DNA from: Alphaproteobacteria bacterium
GTDB lineage: Bacteria; Pseudomonadota; Alphaproteobacteria; Thalassobaculales; Thalassobaculaceae
DNA length: 45,512 nucleotides
Assembly (NCBI GenBank): GCA_013203465.1
Contig: JABMNR010000078.1
Coordinates: 1-45,512, forward strand
Reading direction: 5' to 3'
Shown here piece after piece: positions 16,879-25,266 of this stretch; within the stretch, counting starts at the first letter, position 1, and each line of letters begins with the position of its first letter. The notes under the pieces were generated by a model. That model was not told the DNA's origin. It made no database searches and saw only the letters and a program-made list of their open reading frames with translations. The translations under genes were made by a program, and so were the position numbers.

Positions 16879-17838
16879 TTATTCCACGCCGGGCGTCTCG
16901 CCGCTCGGGGGTTCCCCGGCCGCGACTTCCCCGGTAGCGACTTCCCCGGCGGCGACTTCCGTCGTGCCGAGCGCGCTGGACAGCCGTGCCATGGCCGATC
17001 CCGGGCGCAAGGGTTTCGGCTGGTCGGCCGACGGCGCCCATCCGGTCAGGTAGAGAATCTGGAACCGTGCTGGAATCCGGCCGTCGGCGAGCCCGAACCG
17101 CTCGGCGTAAATGTCGGCGGCGCGGGTAAACACCGCGCGCGGTGTCGGCGTGCGACGGCGTTCCAGCACGGTGTTGCTCTCGCCCATGCCCTTGAGCTCG
17201 CGCATCAAGTGGAACGCGGTCGCATACGTCACCGGCACGGTGTCGGCGTCGACCACAGGCAGGGCGAAGCCGGCCCGTTGCAGCAAGCCACCGGCCGCTC
17301 GGACATCGGCGAAGGGTGAGACGCGGGGGCTCAACCCGCCGGTCACCTCGATCTCGGCCTCGGACAAGGCGTCACGCAACTCGACCAGGGTCTCGCCGCC
17401 GAGCAAGGCGATCAGCATCAGCCCATCGGGCTTCAACGCCCGGCGGATTTGGCTGAGTGCCCCCGGCAAATCATTGACCCAATGCAGCGACAGGACGCCG
17501 AATACCGCATCCAGCGCGCCGTCGGCGATCGGCAGCAGCTCCTCATCGAGCGCCAGGGCTGGTCCTTCGGCCGCTCGCTCCATCGCCCATCCCGGGGCCA
17601 GATCGGCTTGAACCAAGGTCTCGACGGCGCCGTTCGCGCGCAGAAGCCGGCCGAGCGCGCCGGAGCGCGCGCCGAGTTCCAAGGCAATCGGAAAGCGCCG
17701 TCGGATGTCTTCCAACCGTTCGACCAGCCGACTGGCGACCTCTTCCTCAAGAAAAGCAAAGTCCCGGTAGCCGGCGCGCGCCCGCTCGCGGCGGCGGCGC
17801 ACCAAGGCTCGGTCGAACACGGTCATCGGCTCGGTCAT
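16879..17838 (-). CDS. SAM-dependent methyltransferase, BioC/NDUFAF5-like
   Basis: About 319 residues. The N-terminus MTVFDRALVRRRRERARAGY, the SAM-binding region IALELGARSGALGRLL and the following AVFGVLSLHWVNDLPGALSQ, with FHLMRELKGMGESN later on, are those of the alphaproteobacterial relatives of mitochondrial NDUFAF5 and of BioC. NDUFAF5 modifies an arginine of complex I; whether the bacterial homologue does so is not settled. The C-terminus carries a pentapeptide repeat (EVAAG, EVATG, EVAAG) encoded by three 15-bp units at 16912-16956. The frame is open to 17898, but the ATG at 17838 (or 17826) gives the usual N-terminus. It is divergent from comF, as is common in this lineage. Confidence 0.85.
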   Translation of the reverse strand: MTEPMTVFDRALVRRRRERARAGYRDFAFLEEEVASRLVERLEDIRRRFPIALELGARSGALGRLLRANGAVETLVQADLAPGWAMERAAEGPALALDEELLPIADGALDAVFGVLSLHWVNDLPGALSQIRRALKPDGLMLIALLGGETLVELRDALSEAEIEVTGGLSPRVSPFADVRAAGGLLQRAGFALPVVDADTVPVTYATAFHLMRELKGMGESNTVLERRRTPTPRAVFTRAADIYAERFGLADGRIPARFQILYLTGWAPSADQPKPLRPGSAMARLSSALGTTEVAAGEVATGEVAAGEPPSGETPGVE

Positions 17839-17907
17839 CTGGCTTATATGGACCAAGCGGCGCGTCGGGACACCCGGAAACGCGTATCGGTGTTCCATAG
17901 ACCCGCC

Positions 17908-18663
17908 ATGATCGCGTTGACGGGGTGGCGCCGGGCGGCGGTGTGGGGACAGCGAGTGACGCGCGTGACGGTCGACCTCGTGCTGCCGCCACGCTGTCTT
18001 GCCTGTGGTGTCGAGGTGCCAAGCCTGGGGAGCTTGTGCCTCGGCTGCTGGGCGGATCTGCGGTTCATCAGCCGGCCGCTGTGCGATCTCTGCGGTGATC
18101 CGTTCGAGACGGCACCGCCCGGTCCCTCGGTGTGCGGCGATTGTCTGGTTGCGCCGACACGTTACGACCGGGCGCGGTCGGCGTTGCGTTATGACGATGG
18201 GTCGCGGCCGTTAATCCTCGGCTTCAAGCATGGCGACCGGCTGCATCTGGCGCCGACCATGGCCGGATGGATGCGCGTCGCCGGCGCCGAACTGCTGGCG
18301 GAGGCCGAAGTGCTGGTGCCGGTGCCGCTGCACCGCTGGCGGTTGTGGGCGCGCCGCTATAACCAGGCGGCGCTGTTGGCCCATGGCGTGGCGCGCGCGA
18401 CCGGTCTGCCGGTGGCCGACCGGTGTCTGCTGCGGGTTCGGCGCACACCGAGCCAGGGACGGCTGACCGCCAGCCAACGGGCGCGCAACGTGCAAGGCGC
18501 GTTCGCGGTTGCGCCCGACCGGCGCGCGGAGATAGCGGGGCGCCGGGTGTTGCTGATCGACGATGTGCTGACCTCCGGCGCCACCGCGACGGCCTGCGCG
18601 CGGACGCTTCGACGGGCCGGTGCCGTGGCGGTCGACGTGCTCACATTGGCGCGCGTGATATGA
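17908..18663 (+). CDS. comF: ComF family protein (phosphoribosyltransferase-like)
   Basis: 251 residues. Two Cys pairs near the N-terminus (CLACG with CLGC, then CDLCG with CGDC) make a zinc-ribbon region. The C-terminal half has the phosphoribosyltransferase signature RRVLLIDDVLTSGATATAC and the conserved VPVPLHRWRLWARRYNQA and RTPSQGRLTASQRARNV. In naturally competent bacteria ComF is needed in the cytoplasm for uptake of transforming DNA; in most alphaproteobacteria its job is unproven. The frame is open far upstream inside the divergent gene, so the ATG at 17908 is chosen for the family-like N-terminus. It leads the run comF, grxC, nitrilase. Confidence 0.92.
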   Translation: MIALTGWRRAAVWGQRVTRVTVDLVLPPRCLACGVEVPSLGSLCLGCWADLRFISRPLCDLCGDPFETAPPGPSVCGDCLVAPTRYDRARSALRYDDGSRPLILGFKHGDRLHLAPTMAGWMRVAGAELLAEAEVLVPVPLHRWRLWARRYNQAALLAHGVARATGLPVADRCLLRVRRTPSQGRLTASQRARNVQGAFAVAPDRRAEIAGRRVLLIDDVLTSGATATACARTLRRAGAVAVDVLTLARVI

Positions 18664-18746
18664 TCGACATCTGGTATCGCGCGCATCGCGCAATTACCTT
18701 TAGCCCGCGCGGTGTCGCATCGCCTGTTCGCGTTTGGAGTGCCACG

Positions 18747-19016
18747 ATGGCCAAGGTCGAGATCTATACCACCATGTTCTGTCCGTTCTGCGGCCGTGCC
18801 AAGGCGCTGCTGAGCAAGAAGGGGGTGGCGTTCACCGAATACGATGTCGGCGGCTCATCCGACGCGCGCGCGATCATGCGGGAGCGGGCTGGCGGCCGGT
18901 ACACGGTTCCGCAGATCTTCATCGACGACCAGAGCATCGGCGGTTCCGACGAGCTTGCGGCGCTCGACAGCGCCGGTAAGCTGGATACCATGCTCGTCGG
19001 CGGGGCTCCCGCCTGA
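18747..19016 (+). CDS. grxC: Glutaredoxin 3
   Basis: 89 residues, a single thioredoxin-fold domain. The active site is Cys12-Pro-Phe-Cys15 and the glutathione-binding motif is TVPQIFIDDQSIGGSDEL. It reduces disulfides and glutathionylated proteins in the cytoplasm using glutathione. GGAG at 18736-18739 supports the ATG at 18747, although the frame is open further upstream through comF. It lies 83 bp behind comF and 27 bp ahead of the nitrilase-family gene, an order seen in many alphaproteobacteria. Confidence 0.95.
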   Translation: MAKVEIYTTMFCPFCGRAKALLSKKGVAFTEYDVGGSSDARAIMRERAGGRYTVPQIFIDDQSIGGSDELAALDSAGKLDTMLVGGAPA

Positions 19017-19043
19017 GTGAAGCCTTAGTCTGGAGGATTGGTG

Positions 19044-19901
19044 ATGACCCGCCTGACCGTCGCCTGTGTGCAGACCAACGCCACCCCTGATCCGCTGGAG
19101 AACATCGAGCGGGTCAGCCCGATGATCCGCGAAGCCAAGGCACGGGGCGCCAATCTGATCACCACCCCCGAGATCGTCGGCATGTTGGAGCCGAAACGCG
19201 CGTTGCAGTTCGCCAAGGCCAAGCCGGAGGAAAGCCATGAGGTGCTGGCGGCGTTTCGTGGTCTGGCGGCGGAACTCGGTGTTTGGCTGCTGATCGGCTC
19301 GATCTCGATCAAGCTCGGTGAAGACAAGCTGGCCAACCGCAGCTTTCTGCTGGACGACCGGGGTCAGATCGTCGCGCGCTACGACAAGATCCACATGTTC
19401 GATGTACAGGTCGGCGATGGCCAGACCTATCGCGAGAGCAACACCTACCGGTCGGGCGAGCAGGCGGTGCTCGTCGACACGCCGTGGGGCCGGATGGGCA
19501 TGACCATCTGCTACGACATCCGCTTCCCGTATCTCTACCGGGCCTTGGCCCAGGCGGGCGCGCAGATGATCTTCGCGCCCGCGGCCTTCACCAAGGTCAC
19601 CGGTGAGGCCCATTGGCATGTGCTGCAGCGGGCGCGGGCGATCGAGACCGGGTGCTTCGTGGTCTCCGCCGCGCAGACCGGTGAGCACGCCGAGGGCCGC
19701 CGCACCTACGGCCATTCGGTCATTGTCGACCCCTGGGGCCGGGTGCTTGCCGACGCCGGTGAGGAGGTCGGGGTGATCACCGCCGAGATCGACCTCGCCG
19801 AGGTGGCGGCGGCGCGCGCCAAGGTGCCGTCGCTGACCCATGACCGATCGGTGGGCGATCCGGTGGTGTATGGCTCGGAGTTGCGGCAGGCCGGCGAATA
19901 A
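19044..19901 (+). CDS. Carbon-nitrogen hydrolase (Nit1-type, probable deaminated glutathione amidase)
   Basis: 285 residues. The catalytic triad of the nitrilase superfamily is in place: Glu43 (TTPEIVG), Lys115 (ARYDKIHMFDV) and Cys156 (MTICYDIRFPYLYR). The blocks IHMFDVQVGDGQTYRESNTY and HVLQRARAIETGCFVV point to the Nit1/YbeM branch, which repairs deaminated glutathione. That would fit the glutaredoxin gene directly upstream. Substrate assignment is by family only. GGAGG at 19032-19036 sits seven bases before the ATG at 19044. The gene is convergent with the next one. Confidence 0.9.
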   Translation: MTRLTVACVQTNATPDPLENIERVSPMIREAKARGANLITTPEIVGMLEPKRALQFAKAKPEESHEVLAAFRGLAAELGVWLLIGSISIKLGEDKLANRSFLLDDRGQIVARYDKIHMFDVQVGDGQTYRESNTYRSGEQAVLVDTPWGRMGMTICYDIRFPYLYRALAQAGAQMIFAPAAFTKVTGEAHWHVLQRARAIETGCFVVSAAQTGEHAEGRRTYGHSVIVDPWGRVLADAGEEVGVITAEIDLAEVAAARAKVPSLTHDRSVGDPVVYGSELRQAGE

Positions 19902-19937
19902 CGCTGGCACAGCCATCCTCCCAAGTCTAACGGCCGG

Positions 19938-20477
19938 TCAATCGCGAACCGCGACGATGCGTTGCTTGACGGCCGGGTGAGGCTCCCGTTCCTCCAAATC
20001 CTCGAAGGCGATTACCCGAAGTTCCGGCCGCACCGCGACCAGGAGTTCCTCGTGCCGTAACAGATGGTCCGGATTGGCCGGTCGTCCGAAGGCCTCGTTG
20101 CCGATGGCGAAGGTTTCGTAGATCAGCACGCCTCCGGGCGCCACGGCGGCGACGATGTCCGGCATTACCGGCCGGTGCAGATAGTTCACGACCACCACCC
20201 CGGCGAAGGCCTGCTGAGACAGCGGCCATGGCCGGCCGGTCTCCAGATCGCGGGCGACAATCTCGACACCGTCAAGGCTCGCCATGTCGGTGATGCGGGT
20301 GATGTCCACATCCAACAGCACCACCGGGTGGCCGCGCGCATGGAAAAACCGTCCGTGCCGGGCGGCGCCGCACGCGACATCCAGCACGGTTCCGCCGGTC
20401 GGTATGCGATCGGCGAACCGCCGTACCCAGGATATGGGCGGTTCGTTCGCGGCGTAGCGATGAGGGGTCAGCGCCAT
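19938..20477 (-). CDS. Small SAM-dependent methyltransferase (TehB-like)
   Basis: 179 residues, a single Rossmann methyltransferase domain. The SAM site is GTVLDVACGAARHGRFF, followed by an acidic residue at the end of strand two (VVLLDVDI) and FAGVVVVNYLHRP. Overall it resembles TehB/thiopurine-type enzymes, but the substrate is unknown. The ATG at 20477 begins two bases after the stop of the transaminase-SDR gene; a TTG at 20483 overlapping that stop is also possible. Tight spacing implies coupled translation. The two genes together interrupt an otherwise conserved plus-strand gene order. Confidence 0.85.
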   Translation of the reverse strand: MALTPHRYAANEPPISWVRRFADRIPTGGTVLDVACGAARHGRFFHARGHPVVLLDVDITRITDMASLDGVEIVARDLETGRPWPLSQQAFAGVVVVNYLHRPVMPDIVAAVAPGGVLIYETFAIGNEAFGRPANPDHLLRHEELLVAVRPELRVIAFEDLEEREPHPAVKQRIVAVRD

Positions 20478-20479
20478 GG

Positions 20480-22594
20480 TCAACCCGCCGTCTCGGCCGG
20501 CACCCGGGCGCCGGTGAAGGAACAGAGAGGGCTTGCCAGGCGCACGAAGGCGTCGGTCATCGCCGACGGAAGTGGCAGACGGTTCGGATCCTCCTCGGGG
20601 AAGGCCGCCGCACGCATATCGGTGCGCACCTCGCCGGGGTCGATCAGATTGACGCGGATCGCGGTATCCCGGGTCTCGGCGGCGTAGGCGCGGGCCAGCG
20701 CCTCAAGTCCAGCCTTGCTCGCGGCATAAGGCGCCCACCGCGGCACCTCGCCGTCGGCCGCGCCGGAGGTCACCAGCAGTACCCGTCCCGCCGCCGACGC
20801 GCGCAGCAGCGGATCGAGCGCGCGGATCAGCTGGAACGTCGCGGTCAGATTGGCGGTGACCACCGTGTCGAACCCGTCATCGGTGATCTCGGGCAACGGT
20901 GCCAGATCACCCAAGACGCCATGGCTTGCCACCACCACATCGAGGTTGCCGAGCTTTGAGGCGATCCGGTCGCTCAACCCGGCGACCGCGTCGGCGTCCG
21001 TCAAATCGATGGCCAGGGTCGCGGCTTGGCCACCGGCTTTCCGGATTCGTTCGGCAACGGTGTTTAGCAAGGATTCCGATCGAGCGGCCAGCACCACCCG
21101 CGCACCCTCGGCGGCATAGCGTTCGGCGACGGCGGCACCGATTCCCCGCGACGCCCCGGTGATCAGACAGGTCAGCCCCGCCAACGCCCGGCCTCCGGCG
21201 GTGGCCTGCGCCAGGTCCTGGTTGGCGGCCACCAGCTCGATTTCGCGTGCCACGCCGTCGAGGACGCTGGCGAGGGTGTCCACTATGCGGTCGATCTCGG
21301 CATGGCTCACCACGAATGGTGGCCCGATCACCAAGGCATCGCGGACGGCGCGCAGGATCACGCCGCGCTGTTGCATCTGAGTGCGTACCACCGCCCCGAC
21401 GATGCCCGACGGCTCGAACAGCAGACACGGCGTGCGTTGCTGTACCAGTTCGACGGCACCGATCAAGCCGATCGATCGGACCTCGCCGACCAAAGGATGA
21501 TCGGCCAAGCGGGCAAGGGCATTGGCGAAATACGGCTCCAGATCGTCACGAACGCGCTCGATCAGCCCTTCACGCTCGATGATCGCCAGGTTTTCCAACG
21601 CCACCGCCGCCGCGACCGGATGGCCTGCATTCGTGAAACCGTGGGCGAGGTCACGGCCCTTGTCGATCAAGGTGCGCGCCACGCGCTGGCCGATCATCAC
21701 GGCGGAAATCGGCTGGTAGCCGGAGGACAGGCCCTTGGCGAGCGCCATGAAATCGGGCGTGAGGCCGAACCGCTCGGCCGCGCTCCACGCGCCCAGGCGG
21801 CCGAAAGCGCTCATCACCTCGTCCAGGACGAACAGCACGTCGTGACGCCGGCAAATGTCCTGCACCCGTTTCAGGTATCCGGGTGGTGGGATGATGACGC
21901 CGCCGGCGGCTTGAACCGGCTCGATCACCACGGCGGCCACGGTCTCGGCGCCCAGTGCCTCGATCTTCGCCTCGATCCAGCCGGCGGCGACCTCCGCGAA
22001 AATCTCCGGATCGGTGTCGGGAGCGTACTTGAAGGCGTAAGGGGCATCGACATGCTCGAACCCCGGCAGCGGCAACCGCCCCTGGGCCTGCATGGCCGGC
22101 ATGTTTCCAAGGCTGATCGTGGCCAGGGTGGAGCCGTGATACCCTTCCTCCCGGCCGATCATGATCCATTTGTCCGGCTTACCCTCCAGCGCCCAGAAAT
22201 GCCGGCAGAATCGCACGATGCTGTCGAGCGCCTCGGAACCCGAATTGGCGAACACCACGTGATCGAGGCCGTCCGGCATCAACTCCGCCAGCTTGCCGGC
22301 GAGGGCGGCCGTCGGTGGTGTCGTCGTCTTGAAGAAGGTGTTGTAGTAGGCCAGCTTTTCCATCTGCTGGGCGGCGGCCCGGGTCAGCTCCTTGCGGCCA
22401 TAGCCGACGTTCACGCACCACAATCCGGCCATGGCGTCGAGATAGGTGTATCCGTCCTCATCCGTCAGCGTTCAGCCTTGGCCGGATTCGATGACGGTGG
22501 GCCCACCCTCCTCGATCAGCACCTTGGGGTCGGTGAAGGGGTGCAGGTGATGGTCCCGATCAAGCCGGGCCAGCGTGGATCGGCGCTTGGTCAT
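20480..22594 (-). pseudogene. Class III aminotransferase fused to short-chain dehydrogenase, with in-frame TGA codon 41
   Basis: The gene begins at ATG 22594 behind GGGAG. Codons 1-40 encode a normal omega-transaminase N-terminus (LDRDHHLHPFTDPKVLIEEG). Codon 41 is TGA (22474-22472). The same frame then reads on as TLTDEDGYTYLDAMAGLWCV and stays open for another 663 codons. The aminotransferase domain (to about residue 455) resembles pyruvate or putrescine transaminases: NSGSEALDS, GYHGST, DEVMSAFGR and PLP-binding Lys287 (ALAKGLSSGYQP). The SDR domain follows from about residue 470: TGASRGIG (479-486), Ser610, Tyr623 and Lys627. A second ATG at 22432 could give a product lacking 54 residues. 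Nonsense mutation, sequence error or recoding are all possible; the fusion itself also deserves checking. Confidence 0.85.
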
Positions 22595-22685
22595 GGCGCT
22601 CCCTAGAACCAGCGACAATTCGGGAAAAACTGGATCATTGCCGTGTTGCGCCTATATTACGCCGTGTCGAAAGGGCTTACGAACG

Positions 22686-23120
22686 ATGATCTTATATTCC
22701 CTGCGCTGCGCCAAAGACCATGAATTCGATGGCTGGTTTCGTGACAGCGCCGGATTCGACGAACAGTGCGAATCGGGTTTCCTCGCGTGTCCCACATGCG
22801 GCTCGACCGAGGTGTCGAAGGCGCTGATGGCGCCGCGCGTGATGAGCTCGAAGGAGGCTTCGGTCACGATATCCGCGCAGGCCAAACAAGCCATGCCGCA
22901 GGCGGTCGAACTGAAACGCAAGCTGCTCGCCCTGCGTCGCGCGGTCGAGGAGAACTGCGACTATGTCGGTGGCGGGTTCGCCGAAGAGGCGCGCAAAATC
23001 CACTACGGCGAAGCCGAAGCGCACGGGATCTATGGCGAGACAACTCCGGACGAAGCCGAACGCTTGCGCGAAGAAGGCGTGGAGTTCGGCGCTATCCCCT
23101 GGGTTCGCGAGGACACCTAA
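22686..23120 (+). CDS. DUF1178 family protein
   Basis: 144 residues. The N-terminus MILYSLRCAKDHEFDGWFRD followed by CESGFLACPTCGSTEVSKAL is characteristic of DUF1178, with Cys residues arranged like a small zinc ribbon. The C-terminal half (VEENCDYVGGGFAEEARKIH and ETTPDEAERLREEGVEFG) is also conserved in the family. Function is unknown. The frame is open to 22575, but the ATG at 22686 gives the family N-terminus. In related genomes the gene often follows the nitrilase-family gene directly; here 2.8 kb separate them. It ends 3 bp before the convergent ubiG stop. Confidence 0.9.
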   Translation: MILYSLRCAKDHEFDGWFRDSAGFDEQCESGFLACPTCGSTEVSKALMAPRVMSSKEASVTISAQAKQAMPQAVELKRKLLALRRAVEENCDYVGGGFAEEARKIHYGEAEAHGIYGETTPDEAERLREEGVEFGAIPWVREDT

Positions 23121-23123
23121 CCC

Positions 23124-23885
23124 TTAATCTTTCCGTGTCGCCACCAGGGCGTAATTCACCCGCGCGTCGCCGGATTCGGTGAAACTCCCCTCGATCGGAT
23201 CGTAGACCAAACCGATTGCCGGCTCGACCGTGAAGCCGCGCGCCTGCAACAGCCCCGTTAGTTCCTCGGGTGTGGGAAATGCATTCCAGTCATGGGTGCC
23301 GCGCGGCACCCAGCGCAGCACGTATTCCGCCGCGACAATCGCCTGCGACCAGGACCGGCGAGTGCGGTTGAGGGTCGTCAGGATAAGCGTGCCGCCCGGG
23401 CGAATGAGGGCGGTCAAGGCGTCGCAGAACGCGGGTTTGTCGGCGACATGCTCGACCACCTCGCTTGCGATCACGGCGTCGAACTTGGCGCCTTCGGTGA
23501 CCAGGTCCTCGGCGGCACCGGCGCGATAGGCGATCGTGAGGCCAACCGCCTCGGCGTGATCCTGGGCGGCGGCGATACCGGCCGCGTCGGCGTCGACGCC
23601 GGTGACGGCGGCGCCCAGGCGGGTCATCGGCTCGGCCAACAGCCCGCCACCGCAGCCAATATCCAGGATCGACAGCCCGGCCAACGGCCGGCGCGGATCG
23701 ATCGAACTGGCCAACGGGGCGAGCGCCGCGCGAATCACCCTCATGCGTGCCGGCACGTACCGGTGCAACGGGCCGTGTGGGCCGTCTGGATCCCACCAAC
23801 GGTCGGCCAATCGGGCGAAGCGGTCGACATCGTCAGGATCGACCGTGCCGTGTGAGGTACCGGGCCCCGTTCGTCCACCGTTCAT
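23124..23885 (-). CDS. ubiG: Ubiquinone biosynthesis O-methyltransferase
   Basis: 253 residues. UbiG performs both O-methylation steps of ubiquinone synthesis. Diagnostic text: DRFARLADRWWDPDGPHGPL, LSILDIGCGGGLLAEPMTRL (SAM site), FDAVIASEVVEHV, WVPRGTHDWNAF and NYALVATR near the end. The frame is open to 23987; the ATG at 23885, with GGGAG nine bases upstream, gives the usual length. It is divergent from lysC across 147 bp and convergent with DUF1178. Confidence 0.95.
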   Translation of the reverse strand: MNGGRTGPGTSHGTVDPDDVDRFARLADRWWDPDGPHGPLHRYVPARMRVIRAALAPLASSIDPRRPLAGLSILDIGCGGGLLAEPMTRLGAAVTGVDADAAGIAAAQDHAEAVGLTIAYRAGAAEDLVTEGAKFDAVIASEVVEHVADKPAFCDALTALIRPGGTLILTTLNRTRRSWSQAIVAAEYVLRWVPRGTHDWNAFPTPEELTGLLQARGFTVEPAIGLVYDPIEGSFTESGDARVNYALVATRKD

Positions 23886-24032
23886 GCGCTGGCTCCCGTT
23901 TCGCGGGCATTCAGTAGGGTATGGACCCTTGCCCGACGCGTTCTCCAGTAATATGGATAGCGCCGCCCGTGGCCGGGCACCACCCATGAGCGTTGGCTAC
24001 GGCATCGACTAACCCAGAATGGATTCCCCGCG

Positions 24033-25262
24033 ATGGCGCGCATCGTGATGAAATTCGGCGGCACCTCGGTCGCTGATACCGATCGAATCAAGAACGTCGC
24101 CCAGCGTGTCAAGCGCGAGGTGGATGCCGGCCAACAGGTGGCGGTCGTGGTCTCGGCAATGGCGGGGACGACCAACCAACTAGTTGACTGGACCCGGGGT
24201 ATCGCCCGCATGCACGACGCACGGGAGTATGACGTGGTGGTTGCCGCCGGCGAGCAGGTGACGGCCGGTCTGTTGGCGTTGGCGCTGCAGGATATCGGGG
24301 TCAACGCCCGGTCCTGGCTGGGCTGGCAGATTCCGTTTGCGACCGACGGCATTCACGGCAAGGCCCGGATCGAGCACATCGACACCACAATCATGGAAGA
24401 ACGCTTCGAGCAGGGCCAGGTGGCTGTGGTTGCCGGCTTTCAAGGGATTGGTCCGGATAACCGGATCACGACCTTGGGGCGGGGTGGGTCGGACACCTCG
24501 GCGGTGGCGCTCGCGGCGGCGTTGCGGGCCGAGCGTTGCGACATCTACACCGATGTCGACGGGGTCTACACAACCGACCCCCGGATCACCTCTCGGGCCC
24601 GTAAGATTGACCGGATCACTTACGAGGAAATGCTGGAACTTGCCTCGCAGGGGGCCAAAGTATTGCAGACCCGTTCGGTCGCCATGGCGATGCAGCACGG
24701 GGTTCGTGTCCAGGTGCTGTCGAGCTTCGTCGACGCTCCTGGTACGTTGGTCGTGGATGAGGATGAGATCGTGGAACAACAAGTCGTCACCGGCATTGCC
24801 TACAGCCCCGACGAGGCCAAGGTCACCTTGGTCGGCGTCCCCGATCGTCCCGGTGTGGCGGGCGCCATTTTCGGCTCGTTGGCCGACGCGGCGGTTAACG
24901 TCGACATGATTGTCCAGAACGTTAGCCAGGATGGCGACGCAACCGATCTGACCTTTACGGTTGCCCAGGCAGATCTGGATCGTGCCAACCACGTGCTGGA
25001 GGGGTTGAGTGACGAGCTGGGCTACAAACAGATCGTCGCCGACGCCGGGGTCTGCAAGATTTCGGTCGTCGGTGTCGGCATGCGGAGCCAGCCGGGCGTG
25101 GCCAAGACCATGTTCCAGACCCTGGCCGAGAAGGGCATCAACATTCAGGTGATCTCGACCTCCGAGATCAAGGTCAGCGTGTTGATCAGTGCCGACTACA
25201 CCGAACTCGCGGTGCGGGCGTTGCACACCGCCTACGGTCTTGACGCCGAGGTGGTGGGTTGA
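24033..25262 (+). CDS. lysC: Aspartate kinase
   Basis: 409 residues, the monofunctional form. It phosphorylates aspartate, the entry step to lysine, threonine and methionine. The N-terminus MARIVMKFGGTSVADTDRIK is the kinase start motif; GRGGSDTSAVALAAAL and CDIYTDVDGVYTTDPRI line the active site. Two ACT domains occupy roughly residues 260-409 (VPDRPGVAGAIFGSLADAAV and MRSQPGVAKTMFQTLAEKGI), so feedback inhibition by lysine and/or threonine is expected. ptsP starts 4 bp after the stop, a pairing common in alphaproteobacteria. Confidence 0.96.
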   Translation: MARIVMKFGGTSVADTDRIKNVAQRVKREVDAGQQVAVVVSAMAGTTNQLVDWTRGIARMHDAREYDVVVAAGEQVTAGLLALALQDIGVNARSWLGWQIPFATDGIHGKARIEHIDTTIMEERFEQGQVAVVAGFQGIGPDNRITTLGRGGSDTSAVALAAALRAERCDIYTDVDGVYTTDPRITSRARKIDRITYEEMLELASQGAKVLQTRSVAMAMQHGVRVQVLSSFVDAPGTLVVDEDEIVEQQVVTGIAYSPDEAKVTLVGVPDRPGVAGAIFGSLADAAVNVDMIVQNVSQDGDATDLTFTVAQADLDRANHVLEGLSDELGYKQIVADAGVCKISVVGVGMRSQPGVAKTMFQTLAEKGINIQVISTSEIKVSVLISADYTELAVRALHTAYGLDAEVVG

Positions 25263-25266
25263 GCCG

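Noticed and set aside
22472-22474. Selenocysteine as the default reading of the TGA
   Set aside because: No clear SECIS-like hairpin directly downstream and no seleno-machinery in the window; kept only as a possibility to test.
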